DNA of 64,000 bases, taken from positions 39,276,054-39,340,053 of the forward strand of contig NC_132878.1 of the NCBI RefSeq assembly GCF_030463535.1, given 5' to 3'. The translations under genes and the position numbers were made by a program. Of the stretch, positions 12,901 to 21,959 are shown one piece after another. This DNA is from Salminus brasiliensis (Eukaryota > Chordata > Actinopteri > Characiformes > Bryconidae). The notes beneath the pieces were generated by a model. The model was given only the letters and a program-made list of their open reading frames with translations, had not been told where the DNA came from and did not search any database. Each line of letters starts with the position of its first letter. The stretch's first letter is position 1.

Positions 12901-15900
12901 ATGTCTGGGAGAAGACTGTTGCCAGTAGAGCAGGACTACCTGGGACAGTGGGGGTTAAGTGCCTTGCACTGGTTGCTGGCCCACCATTCCTACCACTATG
13001 CTACCAGTCACCACACTGATGAACCCATAAACCCATCCATTGAACATACACATACACACTAGTGACCAAACACACAGTGGTGCAGCAGTAAACAATCCAG
13101 GGAACAGGGTTAAGGGCATCGCTCAAGGGCCCAACAATGGCAGCTTGCTGAGCTCAGGTCTCGAACCTACAACACTGTTATGAATAGCCTGATGCTCTAA
13201 CTGAGCTGAGCCACCACTGCCCCAAATATCAGGGGAAAGCATGAACGCAGTCCCTCACTTCCAGAAATGATGCAGTCGAGATTCCTGTATGTGGGGAATT
13301 CGCAAGGGTCAGCACAACCCACGTGCAATGGCTGAGCCTCACCCTAGGTGATCATGGTATCACCCCTGCCAGGTAAGTATGTGGGTTAACCCTAGAAAAA
13401 AAATGGCCTAAAGATGTCATTAGGCACTGGATGTAGTCTATAAGAGTAGTGGTACCTTGAGCTTGGGCTCCAGACCATTAAATTGGGCGATGGTGTCCAG
13501 CAGCTGCTGTGCTTCCTGGTGGCGTCCTTTAGCGATCAGATAGAAGGGCGTCTCAGGGAACTTCCAGCAGTAGAGCAGGAATGGACAAGTGCTGAGGGTC
13601 AGGATGATCTGGTAAAGCCACCAGACACGCACCATATACCCCACCAGAGCCACCACCATGATGCCGACTGCAAAGGCTGCGTGCACGTGCATGGAGGTCC
13701 AGGTGCGCACCTTATTCCCTGTGAACTCCGTAACATAGACGAAGACCACGACTAGATAACCACTCGACACCTGAAAACATGGTGGAAAGAACGAAAAGAG
13801 AGCATGGTAGGCATTTTAGAATATTATCACCACCCCTAGTTTAAAAGGAACCAATTTTATCAGCTCCACTGGCCATGTACATCATAGTTCTATCATTTCA
13901 GACAGTAGTTTATCTGTTTCTTTGCATACTTCTTTGCAGGGGCAGTGGTAGCTCAGCGGTTAGAGCGCCGGGCTATCAATAACAGGGTTGTGGGTTTGAT
14001 TCCCGGGCTTGGCACTTGGCCACTGTTGGGCCCTTGAGCAAGGCCCTTTACTCTCTCTGCTCGCTGGAGTTGGCTGCCCACCGCTCTGGGTGTGTGTACT
14101 CACTGCCCCTATCACAGATGGGTTAAATGCGGAGGACACATGTCACTGTACAGTGACAAATACGTGCACCTTTACCTTTTTACTTTCCTTTCTTCAAAGG
14201 TCAGGACCAGGTCAGTATTGGTACGAGTGGATCAGACACAGCAGTGCTGCTGGAGTTTTTAAACACCTCAGCACCAGGAATATCCAGCCAACAGCTTTCT
14301 GTGGGAAGCGTCCTATAAGAGCTGATGAAGGACTGGAGGAGTATTAACACAAACTGTGCAGAAACAGAAGGTAGACCAACTAGGTAGGAGTGTCTAATAG
14401 AGTGCACAGTGAGTGGACTGCTGTGTCTGATCCACTCGTACCAGCACAACACACACACTTACACACCACCACCATTTCAGTGTCACTGCAGTGTTGGGAA
14501 TGACCCACCACCCAAGTACTCGCTGCTCTGCGGGGGTCCTGTGGGGTCCTGATCATTGAAGAACAGGGTAAAAGGAGGCTAACAAAGTATGCAGAGAAAC
14601 AGATGGACTACAGTCTGTAACCTTATAACCACACAGTGCTCCTAAATGGTCAGTGGAGCTGATATAATGGGCAGAGTTCATTCCAAACAGGACTGGTCAT
14701 AATGTTCTGATTTTAATGAAAACTCAAAAATCTCATTAATAATCCTGACAAATATCAAAAACTTGTTTTGACTGGAAATGAAATAAAGAAAGGGCTGTGA
14801 CTTTTGCACAGTACACATAATCACAAACACACACAGTAGAATTTCCTGTAGACTACAGCCAAGTAATAGGACTGAGGAGAAACAGGGCTACACTGTGAGG
14901 ATGTCTGTGTCCCTGTGCCCCTCTGTGCATAAGACCATTGCAATGTGAGTCTGTGTTGTGATTATGTGTACCTGAACAGACAGACATCAAGTGGCTACTG
15001 TAAGCAACAGCTGTAATGGAATGAAGGCGAAGAAGAGCAGGAGGAATGAAGAGTGCTAGTGAAGGAGTTGAGCAACAGAAACCAAACAGCGGCTTCCCTT
15101 CCGAGCAGACAGTGACTAATTAGTTACTAAAACCTCCCAGGTGCTCATGAGTTACTCTATGATGCTTAAAGCATCAGGGATCAACTAAAAAATATGCAGT
15201 ACTATGCAAAAGCCTCAGTCATTGATTCATGGAACAGCTCAATTTAACACTGGAATTAACCTGAATAAACAGATATCAATATGATTCAATGAATAAATAA
15301 ATAAATAAAAACAGGTATTGGAAATTAGTAACGAAATGCTGGCCGTCTCTGAGGAGAGGATTGGCAATGGTTATGCTAAAGCTTACAGACAAAATCACAA
15401 AGACAAATAAATAGCTTTACATGCTATTTTTTTAGATATCTCTGTGTGTTTGTCCACTTTTAATAAGAGGAACTACTGCATGTTCTCGCAAAGTCTGACT
15501 TACCATGGCTAATAGGAAACGCATTGCCACAAAAAAGTAGTAGTTTCCTGTAAATGCCACAATGATGCCAAAGACAAACTGGCATAAACTGGTGGTCATC
15601 AGAATAGGGCGCCTGCCGACCCTGGAGAAAGAAACGGTGACGGTCGTAAACAGCACTGCAATAAGAGAAAAGCTAAGGCAATCCAGGCAATCCAAAAACA
15701 ACACGAAAATACATTAAATGAAAAAATGGTTCATATACATGGTTCATTCACAGACATTCACTGTACATACAAAATTTTAGGATGCCAATACTGTCATTTT
15801 ACTACACTTACATTATGTTGCAACCTGTATCAAAGCCCAAGCAGTAGAGCTGGGTATGGTTTTAACATTTCCAATCCCAATCCCGAAACTATGCTAGAAT

Positions 15901-18900
15901 ATATACACTATATATACAGAATATATGCACATATATATTATGAATGTGGCTCAAAGAAGATATTATAATTATAGTACAAGAAAAGCACTGAACTTTGATA
16001 CCCAGCCCTACCAGGAAGTAACACTGATCACTGGGAACACTGATCATGGCACTCTACAGATATCTATAGGACTACCCACAACAGCAACTGATTTACTAGC
16101 TGCATTCATTTCCACAGGGTTCCTAAGCAGTACCCCAGTAAACTGGAGTCAAAAATGTTTTTTTGCTGGTCTGGTGCTGGTGCATACCCATGTGGTCAAT
16201 CGGGTCTTAATTAGGCTTGTTAGGACTATTGCCTCTTCACAATCATTGTTAACAATGGCTGGATGAACTCTCAAAGCTTTAGAAATACTCTGACTCCTCT
16301 AACTTTGTCCTAAAAATCAGCAACCACAGGCTCCTCTAAGCAGCTGTTATTGAAGAGGATAAGCCAGCGAATGGATACCAAAAAATTCAAGTCACTGGAC
16401 ATCCCCTGGAGTTCAGTTAAATCCATCATTAAGAAATGGAAGAAATATTCCACATGTGTAACGCCGCCTAGAGCAGGCTTTACAAGACCATACAAGAAGG
16501 AGACTCTGCAAGTGAGGTCTACAAATTTGGGCTGCAAGAACACACACACACTGGACATACCTATCAGCAACATCTCCAAACACCAATGCTCCGATCAGGA
16601 CCCCGAGCATAAAGGTGGGTTGAGAAAGCTTGGCGAGCCATTCCTTATCACACACCAGGTCCCAGTCGGTCACTATGCTCTGCTTCACTTGGCTGTGGTC
16701 AAACACGTAGTGAGTGCATGCCACCACCGATCTATTGCCATCAAACTCATAGTGGAAGTCCACGGGGTCGTGGCGCAGCGCTCTGCAGCATGGGCTGAGC
16801 TCCCACTGCTCTCCATTAACTGTCCGCACCACCACGGGACCCTTTCCGGTCTTGTAAAGCGGCCAGATGTCCTCCAGGGATGATGCCGAGTAGTTCCCGT
16901 ACTGAACATCTGTAACGTTCCCTGGTGGGTCGCACAAGAAGTTCGGTGTCTCCACCAGGAACACAGAGGCCAGGTAGTGTATCCCACAAGAGGTGGCCTG
17001 AAAAACAGCAGCTATGTACAGGCATGCCTGGAACCTGGGAAAGGAAGAATATATGGAAGAGTATATACATTACCACCACTGGTGCAATTTTAGGGGGTGC
17101 AAGGAAAGGGGGCATGTGTCCTTTTGATGTTTTAATTTTATGTGATAAATGTTTTTTATTGTGCTAGAATATTTATCACAACCTGTGGATTGGATGAAGA
17201 TTGTTGATTTTATTAGCAGACGATGGAAAAAGGCCGTTAGGCAATATAACTGTATCTCTGTACTAGATATGGACCTGAACACTACATTATGATGATCGTA
17301 ATAATAACATTGCTGTTTTTTGCGCTTGATGATTAATAATATATAACACATTAATTTCATGAAAATATGCTGGATATGGATGACCCACTTGTTAGACCAA
17401 ATCTGACACTCCTTGTTACCAGAGCCTGACCACTACCATTTTTTTAATGTGTAAGAATTAAAAAAAAAAATCCAAACCAATAAACCAGTTATTAAGTAGA
17501 TACATACAGGGGAAATCTTCAAACAACTACATTGTGTATATACAATATAAACAATGTAAATTAAATAAATCTATTTTTTGCTTTCCAAAAAAATTTGACT
17601 GGGCAATATGACGATATTTTATCGTATCGTATCGTAACGTGATGCACAATATAATTTTCTAAGCATATGAAGGATATTGTTGGTGCTTAATGCAATAAGG
17701 TTTCATTACTAACAGTGTAATTAGACTGGTTTAAGTAGATGAAGAGCAGCAGAAGAAAAATAACTGCATTCAGTAGAGTATCTGTATAGTAGTTCTATAG
17801 TGTATCTGTAGTTTATAAGAATATGTTGCTACTGATGTATTTAGTATTAATTGATGTATTTAAGTATTGTAAAAAATGTCTTTAAATATTGTGATTTGGT
17901 ATTTTTTACCCAGCCCTAGTCATAAGTAATGTTGCCATTTTCCATCTTAACCTTAAACCGACCGTTCAAACGACAATGACCCCAAACACACATCAAAGGA
18001 AGCAGGCTATTGTTTTTTGATGGCCCTGCCAAAGTTCTGACCTCAACTCAAGTTCTGACTGTGATTAAAAGAACCCATCAGACACAAACTGCTATAATAC
18101 AGCAATGCTATAATACAGCAGATACAGCATCCTCTTATGGGCCCTAATGCCATGCTATCTCCATATACTTTATAAGGAGAAATTCAACAGCACTGTTGAA
18201 CAAAGAGAAAATGCATTTAAAATAATTAAGCCCCCCTAAAACTGGCAAGGCACACCTCTGACCATTATCTATGAACTACATTTCAGCAGTTGCTTGGGGC
18301 ACTTGGCAGCAAAACCTCCCCTGAGCATGATGCTGCCACCACCAAGCTTAACAGTTTGTGTAGTGTACTTGGCCACTGGGACCAAACCACTCAATCTTTG
18401 TCTCATCTGACCATAAAATCCTGTTGTCAGCTGGTTGAGCTCGACTTTTGGAGCACAGGCTTTTTTCCTACACCCAGACATTTTAGGGAGTTGTATTTAT
18501 CCCCAGGTAAAGGCTTATCCTCCCTATCCTTACTCGTGACGCCTCCGGTAACCGTCTATCCCCACCACTGTCATGCACAAGGCACAAGCTCACCTCGAAC
18601 CACTCTTAGTGACATCTCTTATACATCTCAGACGCAAAATCCTGCTTTCTGGAGCTCCCATTTAATGGGCCATCCCTTGTGCTCAGAATCATCAAGAAAG
18701 CACATTGACGAGAACCTTACCACCTGTCACACAGTCCAGCTAGACACGCTGCCCAAATGAACTCAAGCCCTGTCACAGTCCACTCCACAGTGCTGGCACT
18801 TGTTACTTCAGCACTGGAGAGTTTGTAGTGAGGGCCAAAGGGCACCCATGAAGCAGGTCTTTATGAACAGGACCTCACTGACCCATATTACTTCTTAGCC

Positions 18901-18966
18901 CATGAAATGAACTTACCTTTTGAAGTGGCCGAGCTCGTCAAACAGTCGCTCCACGCCGGTACTCAT
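4807..18966 (-). CDS. slc22a16: slc22a16-like organic cation/carnitine transporter, complete, nine exons
   Basis: The coding exons on the minus strand are 18966-18917, 17034-16561, 15621-15504, 13770-13456, 10256-10016, 9635-9508, 6892-6783, 6675-6576 and 4983-4807. Together they total 1713 nt, or 570 codons plus a stop; human SLC22A16 is about 577. Every intron is GT-AG and all phases join. The protein is a 12-helix plasma-membrane MFS carrier. It has a large, Cys-rich first extracellular loop with N-glycosylation sequons (NVT, NYS, NRS). It carries the MFS signature GDVADRVGRRP across the exon 2/3 junction and a second copy, MDRVGRRK, in exon 6. The blocks SGYLVV.FVYV.EF, GSLG.Y.FSL.SVNLGGN, GKFAI..AFGL.YLYT.ELYPT and LPETLG match SLC22A16 better than SLC22A4/5 as I remember them. 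The family moves carnitine and organic cations; the substrate of this fish protein is inferred. No stop or frameshift breaks it. Confidence 0.93.
5574..6281. mobile_element. Foldback element A: inverted duplication of a Tc1-like transposase fragment
   Basis: The two ends are inverted copies. The left arm runs from taagctcctctgacaaaac (5574) through about 5880. The right arm (about 6040-6281) ends gtcaggagagctta. Both carry the segment around cttaaacacgcaa and the bases encoding a helix-turn-helix stretch (HSVKEVA, then VWKHSVIQVY, in the left arm, plus strand). The element lies in slc22a16 intron 8 (between exons 8 and 9). A second copy lies at 24290-25018. Confidence 0.75.
6576..6675 (-). 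CDS. slc22a16: slc22a16 exon 8: TM11, small exon
   Basis: 100 nt, easy to miss because no long open frame marks it. The acceptor is tttgcag and the donor gtatac. Read on the minus strand it gives (R)SLAVGTGSMMCRVGSVVAP, then FCVYLADVWVYLPQ, aligning with SLAVGSGSMVCRLASILAPF of SLC22A16. Its phases (2 in, 0 out) join exons 7 and 9 exactly. Confidence 0.92.
6783..6892 (-). CDS. slc22a16: slc22a16 exon 7: TM10
   Basis: 110 nt, acceptor cactgcag, donor gtgtgt. It encodes residues 443-479: DIEFLAIILSMTGKFAIAIA, then FGLVYLYTCELYPTVI and a split arginine. YLYTxELYPT is the conserved SLC22 block. Confidence 0.92.
6905..6942. repeat. (GA)n microsatellite in slc22a16 intron 6
   Basis: This is a GAGCGAGC start followed by a pure GA run, just upstream (in gene sense) of the acceptor of exon 7. 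Read on the minus strand it is a (CT)n tract leading into the acceptor and can serve as a long polypyrimidine tract. Confidence 0.9.
7111..7302. mobile_element. MITE with 'cttgtatctcc' terminal inverted repeats, copy 1
   Basis: ccttgtatctccaaaatgg at the left and acggagatacaagg at the right are inverted repeats enclosing about 190 bp with no coding potential. Related copies lie at about 28438-28640 and 62455-62545. It lies in slc22a16 intron 6. Confidence 0.7.
7303..8859. other. slc22a16 intron sequence, nothing recognised
   Basis: A low-complexity C-rich stretch (7347-7366) and a short CA-rich stretch (7960-7985) are the only patterned parts. No exon-like frame with acceptor and donor was found, and exons 6 and 7 join perfectly without one. 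Confidence 0.6.
8860..9290 (+). mobile_element. LINE 3' fragment, L2-like
   Basis: A remnant of a reverse-transcriptase C-terminus (LMLAYKD.KWICPS, then KTHLFQEHLT-like sense) is followed by a 3' tail with ctgtaagttactctggatgagagccc. That tail is a diverged version of the gtaagtcgctctggataagagcg tail that ends many fish L2-clade LINEs and their SINE partners. The same tail appears inverted at 42166-42215. Confidence 0.5.
9508..9635 (-). CDS. slc22a16: slc22a16 exon 6: TM8 and TM9 with second MFS motif
   Basis: 128 nt, acceptor ttgacag, donor gtacgg. It encodes residues 400-442, AVELPSYVIGCFAMDRVGRR and then KTCAPALLLSGVACMLIIAVPQ. MDRVGRRK is the internal repeat of the MFS loop motif, placed as expected after TM8. 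Confidence 0.92.
9724..9779. repeat. Imperfect (TG)n microsatellite
   Basis: TG dinucleotides interrupted by TA, just upstream of slc22a16 exon 6 on the minus strand, in intron 5. Confidence 0.85.
10016..10256 (-). CDS. slc22a16: slc22a16 exon 5: central cytoplasmic loop and TM7
   Basis: 241 nt, acceptor tatag, donor gtaag. It encodes residues 320-400: a charged loop (ERESEQPEKKLSILDMFGSWK) followed by WSIWFIGSLGYYVFSLGSV and NLGGNQYVNLFLAG. The NLGGN block is a recognisable SLC22A16 feature. Confidence 0.92.
10270..11455. other. slc22a16 intron 4, left part, AT-rich
   Basis: Nothing coding was recognised. Around 10430-10470 there is a taataagtctttatttatat stretch of the kind often seen in fish interspersed repeats, but I could not define its ends. 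Confidence 0.45.
11462..11945 (-). mobile_element. LINE-like 3' fragment
   Basis: The minus-strand frame at 11462-11728 reads HITLVLFCLHWLPVKFRIDL, then FNSLALAYLAKRYSPSTLLR. This resembles the conserved HWLPV...RI.FK...AP.YL block at the C-terminus of fish L2/CR1-type reverse transcriptases. The flanking sequence to 11945 looks retroelement-derived but is too decayed to place. It lies in slc22a16 intron 4. Confidence 0.5.
11945..11986 (+). mobile_element. SINE 3' tail fragment
   Basis: gacaaatacgtgcaccttta followed by a short (tcctttat)n-type tail is identical in its first 20 bases to the 3' end of the SINE at 14154-14173. It is a 5'-truncated copy. Confidence 0.65.
12935..13223 (-). mobile_element. 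tRNA-derived SINE, minus strand
   Basis: Read on the minus strand from 13223 it begins ggggcagtggtggctcagct, a pol III box A-like start. It then has a box B-like ggttcgagacc and ttgttgggcccttgag, all shared with the SINE at 13939. A second, weaker SINE-like head (ggtgactggtagcatagtgg) is readable at 13020-13001, so two fragments may be joined. It lies in slc22a16 intron 4. Confidence 0.65.
13456..13770 (-). CDS. slc22a16: slc22a16 exon 4: TM4 to TM6 and start of central loop
   Basis: 315 nt, phase 0 at both ends, acceptor ttttcag, donor gtacca (weaker than consensus after +3). It encodes residues 215-319, starting VSSGYLVVVFVYVTEF. The SLC22 block WKFPETPFYLIAKGR closes TM6 and opens the cytoplasmic loop with EAQQLLDTIAQFN. 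The exon may fuse two or more ancestral SLC22 exons. Confidence 0.92.
13939..14190 (+). mobile_element. tRNA-derived SINE, plus strand
   Basis: Internal pol III promoter: box A tagctcagcgg (13949-13959) and box B ggtttgattcc (13993-14003). Next come a tRNA-unrelated body with gttgggcccttgagcaaggc and a tail ending in a T-rich ccttttta stretch. The spacing of boxes A and B is right for a tRNA-derived SINE. It is not a functional tRNA, because no acceptor stem closes. It lies in slc22a16 intron 3. Confidence 0.85.
14199..14720. mobile_element. Interspersed non-autonomous element with internal inverted repeat
   Basis: ggtacgagtggatcagacac (from 14220) recurs in reverse complement at 14442-14420, giving a 23-bp inverted repeat about 200 bp apart. 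The right side ends with ctggtcataatgttctgatt, a common end of fish DNA transposons. No coding frame is supported. Confidence 0.6.
15504..15621 (-). CDS. slc22a16: slc22a16 exon 3: TM3
   Basis: 118 nt, with acceptor tctccag and donor gtaagt. It encodes residues 175-214, beginning RVGRRPILMTTSLCQFVFG and ending FFVAMRFLLAM. It completes the MFS signature begun in exon 2 and the third membrane helix. It ends in phase 0. Confidence 0.9.
15844..16010. mobile_element. hAT-type MITE
   Basis: tagagctgggtatgg at the left and atacccagcccta at the right are inverted repeats around an AT-rich core. The agggctgggtat end is typical of fish hAT MITEs. It lies in slc22a16 intron 2. Confidence 0.65.
16340..16465 (+). 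mobile_element. Tc1 transposase N-terminal fragment
   Basis: The plus-strand frame reads FKSLDIPWSSVKSIIKKWKK followed by TPPRAG, matching the helix-turn-helix and GRPR-like region of Tc1 transposases. The remainder of the element is missing. It sits about 100 bp from slc22a16 exon 2, in antisense. Confidence 0.7.
16561..17034 (-). CDS. slc22a16: slc22a16 exon 2: TM1, large extracellular loop, TM2
   Basis: The acceptor is tcccag before 17034 and the donor is gtatgt (16560-16555). It encodes residues 17-175. These are FQACLYIAAVFQATSCGIHY (TM1), then a glycosylated loop with ordered cysteines (FLCDPPGNV, ELSPCCRAL, VACTHYVFD), the DWDLVCDKEWL motif, and TM2 (TFMLGVLIGALVFGDVAD). The last codon is split and completes the DR of the MFS signature. 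This is the largest exon, as is usual for the loop exon in SLC22 genes. Confidence 0.93.
17597..17919. mobile_element. hAT-type MITE ('gggcaatatgacgatat')
   Basis: It starts tgactgggcaatatgacgat and ends cccagccctag, the two ends of a very common fish hAT MITE. Pentamer-like atcgt repeats lie near the left end. It lies in slc22a16 intron 1. Confidence 0.7.
17960..18500. mobile_element. Two Tc1 transposase fragments in opposite orientation
   Basis: At 17970-18000 the plus strand encodes NDNDPKHTSK, the second catalytic aspartate block. At 18269-18481 the minus strand encodes KLGGGSIMLRGGFAA, the block that normally precedes it. The opposite orientation means these come from two insertions or from a rearranged copy. 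Confidence 0.65.
18917..18966 (-). CDS. slc22a16: slc22a16 exon 1 (start codon exon)
   Basis: ATG lies at 18966-18964 and is followed by 16 codons (MSTGVERLFDELGHFK) plus AG of a split arginine. The donor is gtaagt (18916-18911). The residues ELGHFKRFQ align with the cytoplasmic N-terminus of SLC22A16, which has HVGHFGRFQ. The start was chosen because it fits this N-terminus and a (CA)n tract lies only six bases upstream. Confidence 0.88.
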
Positions 18967-18970
18967 TTTG

Positions 18971-18972
<2 letters not shown>

Positions 18973-19022
<50 letters not shown>
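18973..19022. repeat. (TG)25 microsatellite directly upstream of the slc22a16 start codon
   Basis: This is a pure 50-bp TG run, (CA)25 in gene sense, ending six bases before the ATG. If transcribed it is in the 5' UTR. A short ctcctcgct-type tandem (19123-19155) lies further upstream. Confidence 0.95.
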
Positions 19023-19024
<2 letters not shown>

Positions 19025-20035
19025 GTGCTGGAGGGGAGCTGCTTGCTTAAATGCCCACGCTCTGTAAGCGCTGGCTCTGGTACATGCCGGTGAGAAAGGG
19101 GCGGTCACTGTGGAGAGCTCCTAGCTCCTCGCTCCTCGCTCCTCACTCCTCGCTCGGACAGTGTACGACCCCGCTGTAGTGGACGGCTCTCAGTGTACAA
19201 CGTCCGTAACGAAAATACGTCCTCAGGACGCCATGAGCTCGCCAGCTGCTGTGCTGTGTCCACAGCTGACCGAGATATCTGGCCACGTTATCCCGTGATT
19301 TAGAGCAGACACTGCCAGCAGGCTGCTGTGGTGGCTCTGCAGGCTGGTTAACACACAGTAAGCTTAGTTAGTTAACGCGGTAAACTGCCTCAAGCTAGCA
19401 GAGCTCGAAATGGGCTTTATAATGAGGGTGGTGTCAGTTACACATAGCTATCTGAACTGAATAAAAGTTCAATTACTGAGGGAGGTGACACGTATATTCG
19501 GTCAGTGTAGTTCAATTTTTAGTTAATCTTTAATTACAGCTCAAGTTTAGCTAGATTGGTGACTGTTTACATACATACATTATTTAAAAAGTTGATTCAG
19601 AAACTATAAAAGCTGGTTATCAGTAGCCAACAAACCCACTGTGAATCCTGAGAAGCTCCATCTCGCTGCCAGGAAACGTATCAATGGTCAGTGTGGCTTT
19701 GTGATAAAGCATTGTTAACTCTGGTAAGGGTCTGGAGCAGTGCTTTTGATCATACTGATTTCATCAGAAAATGCAGGGAAAGCAGTGATAACAATGGAAG
19801 CTCAGTGGGAAAATGCACTCAACCTAATTAGTCTAACATTTCTGAGGGGTCACACCCACTTATCAGCTCTTGCGAGGTAAAGGAGAAACCCACCTTCCTC
19901 ACAATACAGTGCTAATTGCTAACTTTCTTTTATGTTCAGATAGCTACATTCATGCTTACTATTTTTATCTGCCTTTCTGCTAAGCCAATCAAATTGCTTG
20001 TTGCCACAAGAAGTACTTGTATGACTGAAGAAAAT
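19023..20035. other. Presumed slc22a16 promoter region and upstream sequence
   Basis: This is the sequence upstream of the minus-strand gene. It is richer in CpG from 19040 to 19290 than the surrounding introns, and holds a 9-bp ctcctcgct tandem. No TATA box was seen at a convincing distance. Nothing coding was recognised. Confidence 0.4.
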
Positions 20036-20039
20036 GGAA

Positions 20040-20970
20040 TTCATAGAAATGGAATTTTCTTGTAAAGGAAAAGATGAAGCTCAGCCCTTTAGTTTGGGTT
20101 GCTTTTGAGTGGTGTCAACATGACGAGATCCAAAAAGCTCTCTGAGGCCCTCAGGAATTTAAAAAGAAAATAGTTGAATGAAGTAAGAACATTTAAAACT
20201 CAATCCAACAATCCTAAAATGTCATTCCTGGACCTACAGGTACCTACAGTCAAGCTGGAAAGTCTGCACACCCCTTTCAACTTTTCCATGTGATTTTACA
20301 GTACCGACTTATTCTAATATCAACTGAGTTAATTCTACACAAAATATCCCACACTGACAAATCATTAAAAGTCTAAATGTAAAATATTGTATGTACACAA
20401 GTGTGAACATCATTTAAGGTGACATCCAAAAGTGAGCTGTGGTGCATTTTGTTTCCACTGATACTGCTTTAGATGTTTCTACAGATAAATTGTAGTCCCG
20501 CTGTGGTAAATTCCGTTGATTGGACATGATTGGGGATTGCTAACAGTCACAGCAAACTTCAAGCCTTGGGGTCAAAGGAATCATTGCATAAAATTGCATA
20601 TAGTAAAAAAAAGAACTCAATCTATTGTAGAATAAGTCTGTAATGTAATGTTAGGGGTGTGCAAGGAGGAAACCCTTACTGTCAAACAAATTGAATTTCT
20701 GGAGCCTCATATTAACTATGAAGCATGGAAGGAAATGTCATGTTTTGGGACTGCTTTGCTCCAGCAGAGCCTGGCAAGCTCTCCAACATACAGGATTCAT
20801 CACCATGAATTATTTATTGAAATTGCATCACATTTGCCATATTTCTTACAGAAATATAAAATATTTAATGGCTGGTCCAGTTTCTTAATACTTGTGTTTG
20901 TGGTTGCATAATTTACTGTGGATTTCAGTGTTGTTTATATTGAGAGGTCCTTTGTAGATGAATAATAAAC
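20040..20970 (+). mobile_element. Tc1 relic split by a second element
   Basis: Left part 20040-20240 shares gccctcaggaatttaaa-type sequence, tcctaaaatgtc and ggacctacagg with the Tc1 relic at 53941-54740. Right part 20668-20900 encodes decayed blocks like those of the 54-kb copy (aaatgtcatg and gagctctccaacat there; aaatgtcatg and caagctctccaacat here). Between them lies 20245-20668, a different element. Confidence 0.6.
20245..20668. mobile_element. Non-autonomous DNA element nested in the Tc1 relic
   Basis: The left end holds tctgcacacccctttcaac and ttacagtaccgacttattct. The right end holds gaataagtctgtaatgtaat and aggggtgtgcaag, an imperfect inverted copy. There is no coding capacity. Confidence 0.55.
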
Positions 20971-21124
20971 TCTAGTAATACATCATCAATGGCATGTCAG
21001 TGTAGTAGCAGCAGTAACGCATCTGAATACACTGAGGTAAATATGCCAAAGATGTTCTGTTGATGCATTTCTGACAGTAAGTAGAGGCATTATCTTGCTT
21101 CCATTAAGTAGAACCAAGCCCATC

Positions 21125-21275
21125 CGTACCCATAACCTAACCCTAACCCTGATCCTAATCTTAACCATAACCCCAATCATTATCCTGGCCCTAATCCTAA
21201 CCCTACCCATCATCCTTGCTTAATCCTGACCTTAAAATAAACCCAAATCCGAACCCTAACCCTTCCCCACTAATC
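21125..21275. repeat. Degenerate telomere-like (CCCTAA)n tract
   Basis: Many copies of cctaac, ccctaa and close variants (cataacctaaccctaaccct at the left) run for about 150 bp with point changes. It could be an old interstitial telomeric block or a simple repeat of the same unit. Confidence 0.75.
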
Positions 21276-21959
21276 TCAACCTAATCCAGTTCTAGACTGG
21301 AGTCAGCAGCAGCATTGACATGGTCTGTATTAGACATGTTAGATGATCAGTGGTTTCTCAGATGAACATCTACAGTTCTGAACCTGGACTCTCTAAATTA
21401 GGTGAAGAACAGCTGAATTCAGCTGAACAGTAGAAGTCCTCACTAAATTGAATTATGTAAACTCATTTTTTAAAACATAAAGCCACAAATTTTATTTTGT
21501 AAATAAAATGTGACAATTGAATAGCAGTTAAAGTCAAGAACTCTATAGAAACATCTGTGTCCTGTTTAGAAGCTGCAATAACCTGGTGTGACACAACACT
21601 CTCACGTTGGACCCCCCTGAACAGCCAGAGAGAAATGCAGCTTTATCAGTTACACACCTACACACAAGTAGAAAACCTTCACCTAGTGTGTCCAGCTGGT
21701 CGGTTCACACTCACCAAGGCTTCTTGATATGGACGGTCAAAGAGTACACAATGCAAAAGTGCAGAGAAAAACAAAGTACACCTTCTTTGAATTCTATGGT
21801 TATACATCTCAGGACATAACTGAACAAACATCTGGTCCTGAACAGACCATTATACCATTAATTAATGACCATTAATTAATAAAATACAGTACAATACAGA
21901 TGAACAACACCACACACAACAGAAGCCACTGTGTCATTGTTTATTGAACAAAAAAAGCA

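Noticed and set aside
13939..14010. tRNA-like sequence with box A and box B
   Set aside because: The body and tail are those of a SINE seen elsewhere in the window; no closed acceptor stem, so not a functional tRNA gene.
16350..16883. 177-codon plus-strand frame across slc22a16 exon 2
   Set aside because: Its start is a Tc1 fragment and its remainder is the antisense of the transporter exon; not a gene.
4807..18966. Assignment of the transporter to slc22a4 or slc22a5 (OCTN)
   Set aside because: The SGYLVV.FVYV.EF, SVNLGGN and SLAVGTGSMMCR blocks and the mettl24 neighbour fit SLC22A16 better; a phylogeny would settle it.
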